A DNA stretch of 64,000 nucleotides from an uncultured Oscillospiraceae bacterium (lineage in GTDB: Bacteria; Bacillota; Clostridia; Oscillospirales; Ruminococcaceae). The notes under the pieces are model-generated. The model made no database searches. It saw only the letters and a list, made by a program, of their open reading frames with translations, and was not told the origin of the DNA. The first letter of the stretch is position 1. Each line of letters opens with the position of its first letter. The stretch spans positions 62,001 to 126,000 of the forward strand of contig CAJJZS010000002.1 of the NCBI GenBank assembly GCA_905197685.1, given 5' to 3'. The position numbers and the translations under genes were made by a program. This document shows, piece after piece, positions 1 through 7,288 of the stretch.

Positions 1-754
1 CTTTGATGAATTCCTGGTCGATCAGGCAGTTTTCTTTGTAGAATTTCTTGATTCTGCCCTGAACCATCTTTTCAGCGATTGCTTCCGGTTTGCCTTCGTT
101 GATAGCCTGAATTTTGAGGATTTCTTTTTCTTTTTCCAGAACTTCTGCAGGAACTTCTGCTTCGTTGAGGTAGGACGGATTTGCTGCCGCAATCTGCATT
201 GCAACGTCTTTGCCGTACTCTTCAAAGCCTTCTTTGCCTGCTACATCGGTATCGAATTTAACCATAACGCCGATGCTGCCGCCTGCATGGATATAGGTAG
301 CAACGTCACCTTCGTAACGAACGAAACGTCTGATTTTAATGTTTTCACCGATGGTCTGAATCTTTTCGGTAGTCAGTTCAGCGATGGTCATTTCGCTGCC
401 TGCTGCTTTGCAGTTGTTCAGAGCTTCTACGTCAGCAGGATTTGCTTCTACTACGGTCTGTGCGCAGGTATCAACAAATGCCTGGAAATCAGCGTTCTTT
501 GCAACGAAGTCGGTTTCAGCGTTTACTTCGATTACTACGCCAACCTTCTTTGCAGCGTCAACATATGCTTTTACAACGCCCTCAGCAGCAATACGGCCTG
601 CTTTTTTTGCAGCAGCAGCCAGACCTCTTTCACGAAGAAGTTCGATTGCTTTTTCCTGATTGCCTTCTGCTTCTGTCAGAGCTTTTTTGCACTCCATCAT
701 GCCGCATCCGGTGATTTCGCGCAGCGCTTTTACGTCCTGAGCTGTAAATGCCAT
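1..754 (-). CDS. tsf: Elongation factor Ts, 3' end outside window
   Basis: EF-Ts is the guanine-nucleotide exchange factor that recycles EF-Tu in the cytoplasm. About 251 codons are visible. The N-terminal UBA-like domain is present (residues 1-40, LREITGCGMMECKKAL), and the TDFVA motif that contacts EF-Tu lies at residues 81-85. The ATG at 754 has a GGAGGAA ribosome binding site. The C-terminus runs off the left edge of the window, so the gene is partial here and not broken. It follows rpsB on the same strand, the usual rpsB-tsf order. A strong hairpin with a short T-run lies between the two genes and could attenuate tsf. Confidence 0.96.
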   Translation of the reverse strand, partial: MAFTAQDVKALREITGCGMMECKKALTEAEGNQEKAIELLRERGLAAAAKKAGRIAAEGVVKAYVDAAKKVGVVIEVNAETDFVAKNADFQAFVDTCAQTVVEANPADVEALNNCKAAGSEMTIAELTTEKIQTIGENIKIRRFVRYEGDVATYIHAGGSIGVMVKFDTDVAGKEGFEEYGKDVAMQIAAANPSYLNEAEVPAEVLEKEKEILKIQAINEGKPEAIAEKMVQGRIKKFYKENCLIDQEFIK

Positions 755-788
755 GATATATTCCTCCAAACTGAATTTGTTTGATTTT

Positions 789-823
789 AAAAAGGGTCCC
801 GACAGAAGCTCCCTGTCGGGACC
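789..823 (-). terminator. Intrinsic terminator or attenuator between rpsB and tsf
   Basis: A perfect 11-bp stem (795-805 with 813-823, GGTCCCGACAG and its complement) has a 7-nt loop and is followed on the minus strand by TTTTT. Its position between the rpsB stop and the tsf start suggests partial termination, which would set S2 and EF-Ts at different levels. Confidence 0.8.
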
Positions 824-850
824 GCGTAACTTCCAACTGTTTGACGCGAA

Positions 851-1582
851 TTATTCAGCGTCTTTTTCTTCTTCGTCAGCAGCTTCTTCAGCGTTCTGTG
901 CGCCCTGTCTGCCTTCGATGATAGCGTCAGCCATTGTGCCTGCAATCAGTTTAACGGCACGGATAGCGTCATCATTACCTGGAATTACATAGTCGATTTC
1001 GTCCGGATCGCAGTTGGTGTCAACGATAGCAACCAGCGGAATGCCCAGTTTTTTAGCTTCTGCAACAGCGATTCTTTCTTTTCTTGGGTCAACGATGAAG
1101 AGTGCGCCCGGCAGCTTGTCCATTGTTTTGATACCGCCGAGGTATTTTTCGAGCTTCTCGATTTCGAGTTCGAGTTTTGCTACTTCTTTCTTCGGCAGAC
1201 GCTCAAAGGTGCCGTCTTCTTCCATTTTGTGCAGCTGTTCCAGTCTCTGGATTCTGCGGCGGATGGTTTTGAAGTTGGTCATCATACCGCCCAGCCATCT
1301 TGCGTTTACATAGTGTGCGCCTGCACGCTCTGCTTCTTCTTTGATGGATTCGCCTGCCTGTTTTTTGGTTCCTACAAACAGTACGTTGTCGCCGTTAGCG
1401 GCAACATCGCGAACGAACAGATAAGCTTCTTCCAGTTTCTTTACTGTTTTCTGCAGGTCGATGATGTAGATACCGTTTCTTTCGGTGAAGATGTATCTTG
1501 CCATCTTAGGATTCCATCTGCGGGTCTGGTGACCGAAGTGTACGCCTGCTTCCAGCAGCTGTTTCATAGATACTACGCCCAT
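851..1582 (-). CDS. rpsB: 30S ribosomal protein S2
   Basis: S2 is a small-subunit ribosomal protein assembled late on the 30S particle. The 243-residue product starts MGVVSMKQLLEAGVHFGHQ and has the family signatures GVHFGHQTRRWNPKM and FVGTKKQA, with an acidic C-terminal tail. An upstream in-frame start exists at 1648, but the ATG at 1582 has a perfect AGGAGG at 1591-1596 with 8-nt spacing and matches the normal S2 N-terminus. A strong promoter lies about 180 bases upstream, leaving a long structured leader. Confidence 0.97.
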   Translation of the reverse strand: MGVVSMKQLLEAGVHFGHQTRRWNPKMARYIFTERNGIYIIDLQKTVKKLEEAYLFVRDVAANGDNVLFVGTKKQAGESIKEEAERAGAHYVNARWLGGMMTNFKTIRRRIQRLEQLHKMEEDGTFERLPKKEVAKLELEIEKLEKYLGGIKTMDKLPGALFIVDPRKERIAVAEAKKLGIPLVAIVDTNCDPDEIDYVIPGNDDAIRAVKLIAGTMADAIIEGRQGAQNAEEAADEEEKDAE

Positions 1583-1761
1583 GTTAAAGTCCTCCTTAAG
1601 GTTAAACCTCCGTCTTGAACGCTTTACCGAAATTCCGAGGGACAGCAATCAATGGGCTCGATGGCTGTCCTGCCTTTGACGGTTTTCCTGTCGGCACCAT
1701 TCGGTCAATTCAAAACGTGTGTTATTAAGATACGGCTGAGTCAAGGCTCTTTTTGCCGTTC
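1583..1761 (-). promoter_or_regulatory. Long structured leader of rpsB mRNA
   Basis: About 180 nt separate the rpsB promoter from its start codon. The leader contains a perfect 7-bp inverted repeat (GGACAGC at 1640-1646 with GCTGTCC at 1664-1670) and other GC-rich arms. Ribosomal protein operons often carry autoregulatory leaders to which the encoded protein binds. That S2 binds here is inference; I did not match it to a named RNA family. Confidence 0.4.
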
Positions 1762-1767
1762 CCGATT

Positions 1768-1796
1768 ATTATACCAGAGCTTTTTAAAAAAAGCAA
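1768..1796 (-). promoter_or_regulatory. Promoter of rpsB-tsf
   Basis: On the minus strand, -35 TTGCTT (1791-1796) is followed by a 17-bp spacer and a consensus -10 TATAAT (1768-1773) preceded by an extended TGG. This is the kind of strong vegetative promoter expected for a ribosomal protein operon. Confidence 0.8.
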
Positions 1797-1884
1797 GCAA
1801 TTTTTTCTTGTTCTACGTTGTGTTGACAGCGCGCCCGATTTTACTTTTCCCTTTTGTTCCATCTAACCAAAAAAGGCGTCAAAA

Positions 1885-2145
1885 TCAGCCGCGGCTCCTG
1901 CGTTTTCCCTTGCTCGGAGCATTGACAAGAATGGTATCTTCCCCGATTACCTCGATATTTTCCCATGGAATCACTGTATCCTCTTCCCTGCCGAACAATC
2001 CGAACAGACGATATTTTCCGTAAATGACAATCGCCGTCAGCGCAGCGTTTTGCGTGTCCAACTCCACATCTCCGACAAACCCCAGACGAACCCCCTGAGC
2101 ATTTACAACGTCCTTATATTTAAAATCGTTGATGCGGCAGAGCAT
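1885..2145 (-). CDS. YlmC/YmxH-type PRC-barrel protein
   Basis: This 86-residue protein matches the small PRC-barrel family of YlmC/YmxH proteins, common in spore-forming Firmicutes. Signatures are the opening MLCRINDFKYKDVVN, then GXRLGFVGDVELD and an IVIYGKYRLFGLFGREEDTVIPW segment. The function is not well established; the family is linked to sporulation by annotation. A GTG start 12 bases upstream is possible, but the ATG at 2145 is preferred because AAGGTGG sits about 8 nt upstream. The gene stands alone between ClC and rpsB. Confidence 0.82.
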   Translation of the reverse strand: MLCRINDFKYKDVVNAQGVRLGFVGDVELDTQNAALTAIVIYGKYRLFGLFGREEDTVIPWENIEVIGEDTILVNAPSKGKRRSRG

Positions 2146-2318
2146 AGCTTTCCCCACCTTTCTGTTATATACTACACTCTATGCAAGTTTTGGAAAGATA
2201 ATACATGATTTCTATTGCAAGTTTTTAACCGTTCTGATTTTTTCCCCTCAAATTCCAAAAGCAATTCCGTGGTTTAATCCATAAAACTTCTGAAACAGTT
2301 TTACGAAAAGCTCTTCAG

Positions 2319-3578
2319 CTAATCGCAGTGAACATCAATAAATTTGGTTTCCAGTTTGGAATAGACAATCTTTTGGGCGCTGTACAAGCCGTAATTTCCC
2401 GAAAAAAGGTAGCCGATTGCGCTTGCAATCCCGAAGAAGATAACGCCGTTTCCGCCGAACAGTTCCACTGCCAGCACAAAGGAGGCTACCGGACAGTTGA
2501 TAACGCCGCAAAACAGCGCAATCAAGCCGACCGCAGCAGCAAAGGACGGATTCATTCCGAGCAAAGGTCCCGCCACACAGCCGAAGGTTGCCCCGATAAA
2601 GAAGGTAGGTACAATCTCCCCGCCTTTAAATCCCGCGCCCAATGTCAGGGCAGTGAATAAAATTTTTAAAGCAAAGGCATACCACGGCGCGCTTCCCTGT
2701 ATTGCCCGGGAAATCATCGGCATTCCCGCTCCGTTATAATCATAGTTTCCTACAATCAAAGTTAAAATAATCACCAAAACGCCGCCTGTTGCCGCCCGCA
2801 AAACGGGATTTTGAATATATTTGCGGTAAAGTCCGGTTGTTTTGTGCATTACTGTGCAAAAAATACTGCTGAGCAACGCGCACAAAATCGACAAAGCCGC
2901 TGTCTGCAAAGCAGAAATAAAGGTAAGTTCCGGCACAAAAGAAAGGGCAAAAGCCGTAGGAGGAATGTGGCATATCTGCGCAATTCCGTATCCGATTAAG
3001 GCTCCCGCCGCGCAGGGAACCAACGCCGCATAGTGCATTACCCCAACGCTGATAACCTCCACCGCAAAGATTGCCGCTGTCAGCGGTGTGCCGAACAAAG
3101 CCGCAAAACAGGTACTCATACCGCACATAATCATCATTTGATGCTCGTTTTGGTTCAGATGAAGAGCGTCCGCCATTCTTGCGCTGATACTTCCCCCGAT
3201 TTGCAGCGCGGCTCCTTCTCTGCCGGAAGAACCGCCCAACAGGTGAGTAATCACCGTGCTGATGAAAATCAGGGGCGCAGTCCGCAAGCGAAGCGGGCGT
3301 TCTCCCCGCACCGCTTCGATAACAGTGTTGGTTCCCATATCTTTGGACATTCCCGTTTTTTGATACAACAAAACGATAACCGCCCCGCCAAGCGGCAGCA
3401 GGTACAGCAGCCACGGATATTCCGCCCGCAGTTCCGTTACCCGTTCCACCGAAAAGTGAAACAGAACCCCCATAATTCCGACAACCGCTCCGACTGCCGA
3501 TGCCAAAATAACCCACTTTGCAAAACAAAGCAAAGAACGATAAAAACTTTGAAATACGCCGCTTTTTTGCTCTTCCAT
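2319..3578 (-). CDS. ClC-family anion transporter, CLC-F-like
   Basis: This 419-residue polytopic membrane protein belongs to the ClC chloride channel/antiporter superfamily. The gating-glutamate motif is GREG (residues 119-122, E121) within GGSSGREGAALQIGGS. The third ion-pathway motif is GGEIVPTFFIGATFG (319-333), and a SGNYGLYSAQ segment lies near the C-terminus. The first motif, normally GSGIP, reads DMGTN (80-84), with Met81 at the place of the chloride-coordinating serine. As I recall the family, this Met substitution marks the CLC-F fluoride/proton antiporters, so fluoride export is a reasonable inference. There are no CBS domains. It follows the DUF4241 gene by 7 bases and is probably cotranscribed. 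No fluoride riboswitch was recognised upstream of that pair. Confidence 0.88.
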   Translation of the reverse strand: MEEQKSGVFQSFYRSLLCFAKWVILASAVGAVVGIMGVLFHFSVERVTELRAEYPWLLYLLPLGGAVIVLLYQKTGMSKDMGTNTVIEAVRGERPLRLRTAPLIFISTVITHLLGGSSGREGAALQIGGSISARMADALHLNQNEHQMMIMCGMSTCFAALFGTPLTAAIFAVEVISVGVMHYAALVPCAAGALIGYGIAQICHIPPTAFALSFVPELTFISALQTAALSILCALLSSIFCTVMHKTTGLYRKYIQNPVLRAATGGVLVIILTLIVGNYDYNGAGMPMISRAIQGSAPWYAFALKILFTALTLGAGFKGGEIVPTFFIGATFGCVAGPLLGMNPSFAAAVGLIALFCGVINCPVASFVLAVELFGGNGVIFFGIASAIGYLFSGNYGLYSAQKIVYSKLETKFIDVHCD

Positions 3579-3585
3579 TTTCCCG

Positions 3586-4779
3586 CTACTCTCCCTTTTC
3601 TTCCGTCATTTTTTCCGCTTTCTCCGGTTGAAACACAATTTCTTCGGTCCCTGTCTGCGCCGCTTTTCCATCCTGCACGATGATTCCAAAGCCTTCTTCT
3701 TTGTCCCATGTGCAGGAAAATGCAGCAGCCGTCGCGCCGCTTTGCGGGGAAAGAACAATCCGTTTTGGGAACAATAATTTTGAAAACGAATTCTTATCCG
3801 CAATATTCGGCATTTCGGGCGCATTGTCCGACATCATATGCCCGTATTCCAGCTGCATAAACGGGTAACGGTCGGTCAGCGCCGTCATCATTGTGTCCAG
3901 CAAAAAATATTGCTTTTCCAACAATTCCCGACAGGCAAGCCGCGCGACAGTTTCTTCTTTTGTCTGCACCAAAACAGGAATCGGACTTTGATTTTCAAAA
4001 TATCCGCTCCAATTTTGCAGAAAAATTTCTGTCCGAAAAAAATCCCCGCAATCTTCCATCTCCTGAGAAAAGGTAACGGCAGGCGCTTCTTCCTCCCGGT
4101 AAGGGTGTTCCAGATCCATCATCCAGACCACCATCTGGCATACTCTGCCTTCTTCATCTTGTCCCCAGTAAACCGGGTACTCCCCTTTTCCCCAGCCGGT
4201 ACGAAAAATCGGAATCCGATAGGAGGTTCCCGGAAGCTGCCACATTCCAAAACCGTCCTTTAAACCGGGCAAAACCATCTGTTCAAAAAAGTTTGCATTT
4301 GGGTATCGCTGCCGCCACTCTTCCACAAAATCACAAAATATCTGATGTACCTTTTCGTCACAAATACTCCCATAACCGCTGTCCGAAAAAAATCCGAAAT
4401 AGCCGCCCCGAAACTCCTCGATGTATTCCTTGCCGATTAAAGCCTGTTCAAAATGAACTGCCGGGCGGTAGTTAAAAATCAGCCTTACCGCCGCGCAAAG
4501 CTGCCTACCGTCCTTTGTGGACACCATCGCCAGCTCAACAGGATATTTTCCCACCGGAGGAGTGACAAAATACGGCAGTTCCCCTCGATTGTCCAGATAA
4601 CAGCAGGGGTCCCTTACCAGCAATTCCCCGCTCGGAACCGAACACAACCCCAAACGGACAACGTCAACATAGATTGTTCCTACCTCTTTTTGCGAAAAAT
4701 ATTGCTGTAAATCCACCTGCGCGCTCAACTGTTCCCTTATAGCAACCCACGCTTTCACCCACTCCCGTGTCGGAATCAT
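3586..4779 (-). CDS. DUF4241 domain protein
   Basis: This 397-residue soluble protein has no signal peptide or membrane segment. Residues ~40-230 fit the DUF4241 pattern: a GELLVRDPCCY motif near the start, a GYFGFFSDSGYG segment, and the characteristic GKGEYPVYWGQDEEGRVCQMVVWMMDLE block. The C-terminal ~130 residues (after ~270) are not recognised. The biochemical role is unknown. It precedes the ClC gene with a 7-base gap on the same strand. ATG 4779 follows a GGAGGAAGGG ribosome binding site. Confidence 0.72.
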   Translation of the reverse strand: MIPTREWVKAWVAIREQLSAQVDLQQYFSQKEVGTIYVDVVRLGLCSVPSGELLVRDPCCYLDNRGELPYFVTPPVGKYPVELAMVSTKDGRQLCAAVRLIFNYRPAVHFEQALIGKEYIEEFRGGYFGFFSDSGYGSICDEKVHQIFCDFVEEWRQRYPNANFFEQMVLPGLKDGFGMWQLPGTSYRIPIFRTGWGKGEYPVYWGQDEEGRVCQMVVWMMDLEHPYREEEAPAVTFSQEMEDCGDFFRTEIFLQNWSGYFENQSPIPVLVQTKEETVARLACRELLEKQYFLLDTMMTALTDRYPFMQLEYGHMMSDNAPEMPNIADKNSFSKLLFPKRIVLSPQSGATAAAFSCTWDKEEGFGIIVQDGKAAQTGTEEIVFQPEKAEKMTEEKGE

Positions 4780-4885
4780 CTTTACCCTTCCTCCTGTCCG
4801 ATTTCTGTCTTCTGATACAGAAAAACGGCAAAATCATCTATGATTGTCATATCTCATTCTATTATAATAATCTGTTTTTAAACTG

Positions 4886-5302
4886 TCAAGAAACGCGCCT
4901 GTCCTCCCGCATTTCTTTTCCCGTTCTTTTTCTGTTTTTTATCATCAAAATCAGGTTCCAAACAACAAACGGCAAAGCTGCCGCCGCTCCTAAAACAGTA
5001 TAAATCGGGAATCCGAAACAGAAAAACAACCACTTCGGAGCTGTCGGACTAAGCCACCGCCCCAATACCTTTTGCGTCAAAAGAAAACCGACAGGCATTC
5101 CCGCAAACAGCAGAGCAAAACCGATGCAGCAATGTACGGTCGGAATCGGCTCGGGAAGCGCAAGATTGTTTTCAACCCAAAACCGAATGATTTCGGGGTT
5201 CTGCAACTGATTTTGCTGAGAAACTGCCACAATCCACCCCAGGAAAATTCCAACCAATGCAAATCCGATAACCAACCCCGGCTGTCTTACCTTTCTTTTC
5301 AT
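4886..5302 (-). CDS. Small hypothetical membrane protein
   Basis: This 138-residue protein has hydrophobic segments at roughly residues 9-27, 57-78 and 91-121 and a basic, hydrophilic tail (KNRKRTGKEMREDRR). I do not recognise the family. A GGGAAGAG ribosome binding site precedes ATG 5302. It lies between spoVT and the DUF4241 gene, separated from spoVT by a terminator. Confidence 0.55.
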   Translation of the reverse strand: MKRKVRQPGLVIGFALVGIFLGWIVAVSQQNQLQNPEIIRFWVENNLALPEPIPTVHCCIGFALLFAGMPVGFLLTQKVLGRWLSPTAPKWLFFCFGFPIYTVLGAAAALPFVVWNLILMIKNRKRTGKEMREDRRVS

Positions 5303-5369
5303 TCTCTTCCCGCCTTTTTTGTTTTTATTATAGCATTTTTATCAGACCCTGTCATCGTTTTTCCCAACA

Positions 5370-5406
5370 AAAAAGAACGAGCCCGGTATTGCGCCGAACT
5401 CGTTCC
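5370..5406 (-). terminator. Intrinsic terminator of spoVT
   Basis: On the minus strand a 12-bp stem with two G:U pairs (5394-5405 with 5375-5386) has a 7-nt loop and is followed by TTTTTT. It starts about 20 bases after the spoVT stop. Confidence 0.85.
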
Positions 5407-5425
5407 GTTTTTCTTTTTCATTCTT

Positions 5426-5968
5426 TTATTCTTCCATCTGTTTTCCCAAAAATCCGGCTGCGGTTTGCAGCAGTTTTTCTTCCGCTTCGCTTGGCTGCTC
5501 GTTTTCTCCGTCGGACAAAAACAGGATAGAACCGCAGACATCGCCGGCAGAGATAATCGGATAAGCCACCAACGCGCTGCGCTCAACCCCTTCCACAGGA
5601 AACAAACGGGAATCACTGTCCCCGCAAAAGGAATAACTTTTTCGCTGTTCTACCAGTTCTTCCAATGCGGAAGAAATTCTGCGTTCCAACAGCTCTTTTT
5701 TTGGCACGCCCGAAACGGACACCACATGGTCACGGTCACATACAATTACCGGCTTTGCGCTGGTCTTGTGTAAAATTTCCGCATATTCCCCCGCAAAGGC
5801 AGACAACTCCCCAATCGGGGAATATTTCTTAAAGATAACCTCACCTTCGTTGCTGGTAAAAATCTCCAACGGGTCGCCCTCTCGGATTCTCAGCGTTCTT
5901 CGGATTTCTTTCGGAATCACCACGCGCCCCAAATCGTCAATTCTTCTTACAATTCCTGTTGCTTTCAT
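5426..5968 (-). CDS. spoVT: Stage V sporulation protein T, AbrB-family regulator
   Basis: SpoVT is a forespore transcription factor that modulates sigma-G-dependent genes late in sporulation. The 180-residue product has the family's length. The N-terminal AbrB/SpoVT swapped-hairpin DNA-binding domain (residues 1-50, ATGIVRRIDDLGRVVIPKEI) is highly conserved. It is followed by a GAF-like domain (about 60-178). The gene is monocistronic, with a terminator immediately downstream. Its presence is strong evidence for a spore former. Confidence 0.95.
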   Translation of the reverse strand: MKATGIVRRIDDLGRVVIPKEIRRTLRIREGDPLEIFTSNEGEVIFKKYSPIGELSAFAGEYAEILHKTSAKPVIVCDRDHVVSVSGVPKKELLERRISSALEELVEQRKSYSFCGDSDSRLFPVEGVERSALVAYPIISAGDVCGSILFLSDGENEQPSEAEEKLLQTAAGFLGKQMEE

Positions 5969-6158
5969 GCGTTTTCCCTATCCTTTCTGATTTATTAACA
6001 CAGATTCTATCTTTTTCTCTATTATTTTTCTGTGTTGTTATTGTTTGCAGGAATCGGGAAAATATTCAAATCGAATCGGATAAAATTCACTGTACTGCGG
6101 CTTCGTTTTATATCTTTGAGAAATCTTTTGTTCAAAGATTATAAATGCCGATTTTTTA

Positions 6159-6187
6159 TTGTATCTTCGATATAAAACTGATATAAT
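6159..6187 (+). promoter_or_regulatory. Promoter of small membrane protein gene
   Basis: -35 TTGTAT (6159-6164), a 17-bp spacer and a consensus -10 TATAAT (6182-6187) lie 33 bases upstream of the start codon at 6220. Confidence 0.65.
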
Positions 6188-6219
6188 AAACAAAATAAAG
6201 CATCGAACGGAGAAGATAT

Positions 6220-6591
6220 ATGAAACAAAACCCCAAACATCGCTCAAAGAAAAAAGAAAGCCGAAAGAAAAAAGCAACGAAAAATCAAACGCCGGAAACC
6301 TCCTCCTGGTGCGGAGCAGTCCTTTCTTTTTTGAAAGAATTTTTCTTAAACGGCGATTCTGCCGTTCGTTTTTCGTATGAAGAAAATTTAACCAAAGAGG
6401 GTAAACGAAAAAAGGAGCTGATTTGGGCTGTCCTTTCTGTTTTAGAGGGAATATTTCTGCTTGTTTTTCCCTTTTTCAATCATAATATCGTTGCAGAACA
6501 TCCGGCTGCAACGCTGATTGTATTTTTGCTCGGACTTTTTCTGCTTATCTACGGTATTCTTAAATTCAAAACAAATCAAAATCAATCATAA
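6220..6591 (+). CDS. Hypothetical two-helix membrane protein
   Basis: This 123-residue protein starts with a very basic N-terminus (about residues 1-22, rich in Lys/Arg). Two hydrophobic helices follow near residues 68-85 and 95-115. The ATG at 6220 has GGAGAA upstream and a good promoter. The gene lies 35 bases ahead of the acetyltransferase and is probably cotranscribed with it. No family recognised. Confidence 0.6.
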   Translation: MKQNPKHRSKKKESRKKKATKNQTPETSSWCGAVLSFLKEFFLNGDSAVRFSYEENLTKEGKRKKELIWAVLSVLEGIFLLVFPFFNHNIVAEHPAATLIVFLLGLFLLIYGILKFKTNQNQS

Positions 6592-6626
6592 TCAATCATT
6601 TTAAATCAAACAGCGGAGGAATCAAG

Positions 6627-7250
6627 ATGGAAAAAGATAAAATGCATACCGGCGAACTCTATCTTCCCGGCGACCCCCAAATTATGGAAGAACAGATGAA
6701 ATGTTTGGAAAGGTTGTATGATTATAACAACACCAGACCCTGCGAGCAGCAAAAAAGGCAGGCGATGCTGCGTGAAATGTTTGCTCAAATCGGAGAAGGC
6801 TGTTATATCGAACCGCCGTTTCACTCCAACTGGGGAGGAAAACACGTCCATTTCGGAAAAGGCGTCTACGCAAACTTTAATTTTACCGCAGTGGACGATA
6901 CCCACATCTTTGTCGGCGATTATACCATGTTCGGACCGAATGTCATTCTTGCCACAGCGGGACACCCCATTTTGCCGGAACTTCGCCAAAAAACCTATGA
7001 ATATAATATGCCGATTCACATCGGGAAAAACTGCTGGCTGGGCGCAGGTGTCATCGTACTGCCCGGAATCAGCATTGGGGACAACAGCGTCATCGGAGCC
7101 GGAAGCGTTGTGACCAAAGACATTCCGTCCAATGTTGTCGCAGTAGGAAATCCCTGTCGGGTTTTGCGTCAAATCAATGAACATGACAGGGAATACTATT
7201 TTAAAGACAGAAAAATTGATTGGGGAGAATTCGCAACAGGCAGCCGATAA
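6627..7250 (+). CDS. LacA/Maa-type sugar O-acetyltransferase
   Basis: This 207-residue protein is a left-handed beta-helix acetyltransferase of the galactoside/maltose O-acetyltransferase group, which moves acetyl from acetyl-CoA to sugar hydroxyls in the cytoplasm. It shows the N-terminal Mac domain (residues ~5-60), the catalytic histidine in ATAGHP (H113), and the hexapeptide block GKNCWLGAGVIVLPG followed by VIGAGSVVTKDIP. The start has a GCGGAGG-type ribosome binding site. The stop codon is inside the downstream terminator stem. The real acceptor sugar cannot be read from sequence. Confidence 0.9.
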   Translation: MEKDKMHTGELYLPGDPQIMEEQMKCLERLYDYNNTRPCEQQKRQAMLREMFAQIGEGCYIEPPFHSNWGGKHVHFGKGVYANFNFTAVDDTHIFVGDYTMFGPNVILATAGHPILPELRQKTYEYNMPIHIGKNCWLGAGVIVLPGISIGDNSVIGAGSVVTKDIPSNVVAVGNPCRVLRQINEHDREYYFKDRKIDWGEFATGSR

Positions 7251-7275
7251 TTAAACGGCTGCCTGTTTAATTTTT
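7236..7275 (+). terminator. Intrinsic terminator of acetyltransferase gene
   Basis: A perfect 11-bp stem (ACAGGCAGCCG at 7236-7246 with 7256-7266) has a 9-nt loop and is followed by a T-rich run. The TAA stop lies in the loop. The minus strand lacks a T-run, so the hairpin serves the plus strand only. Confidence 0.85.
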
Positions 7276-7288
7276 TCCGTTCGTTTTT

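Noticed and set aside
1..754. tsf as a truncated pseudogene
   Set aside because: The open frame reaches the window edge; truncation is due to the window, not the gene.
287..784. Plus-strand open frame antisense to tsf
   Set aside because: Low-complexity translation with no ribosome binding site; tsf on the minus strand is unambiguous.
3579..4900. Possible fluoride riboswitch upstream of the ClC operon
   Set aside because: I could not find the conserved crcB motif core in the region upstream of the DUF4241 or ClC genes.
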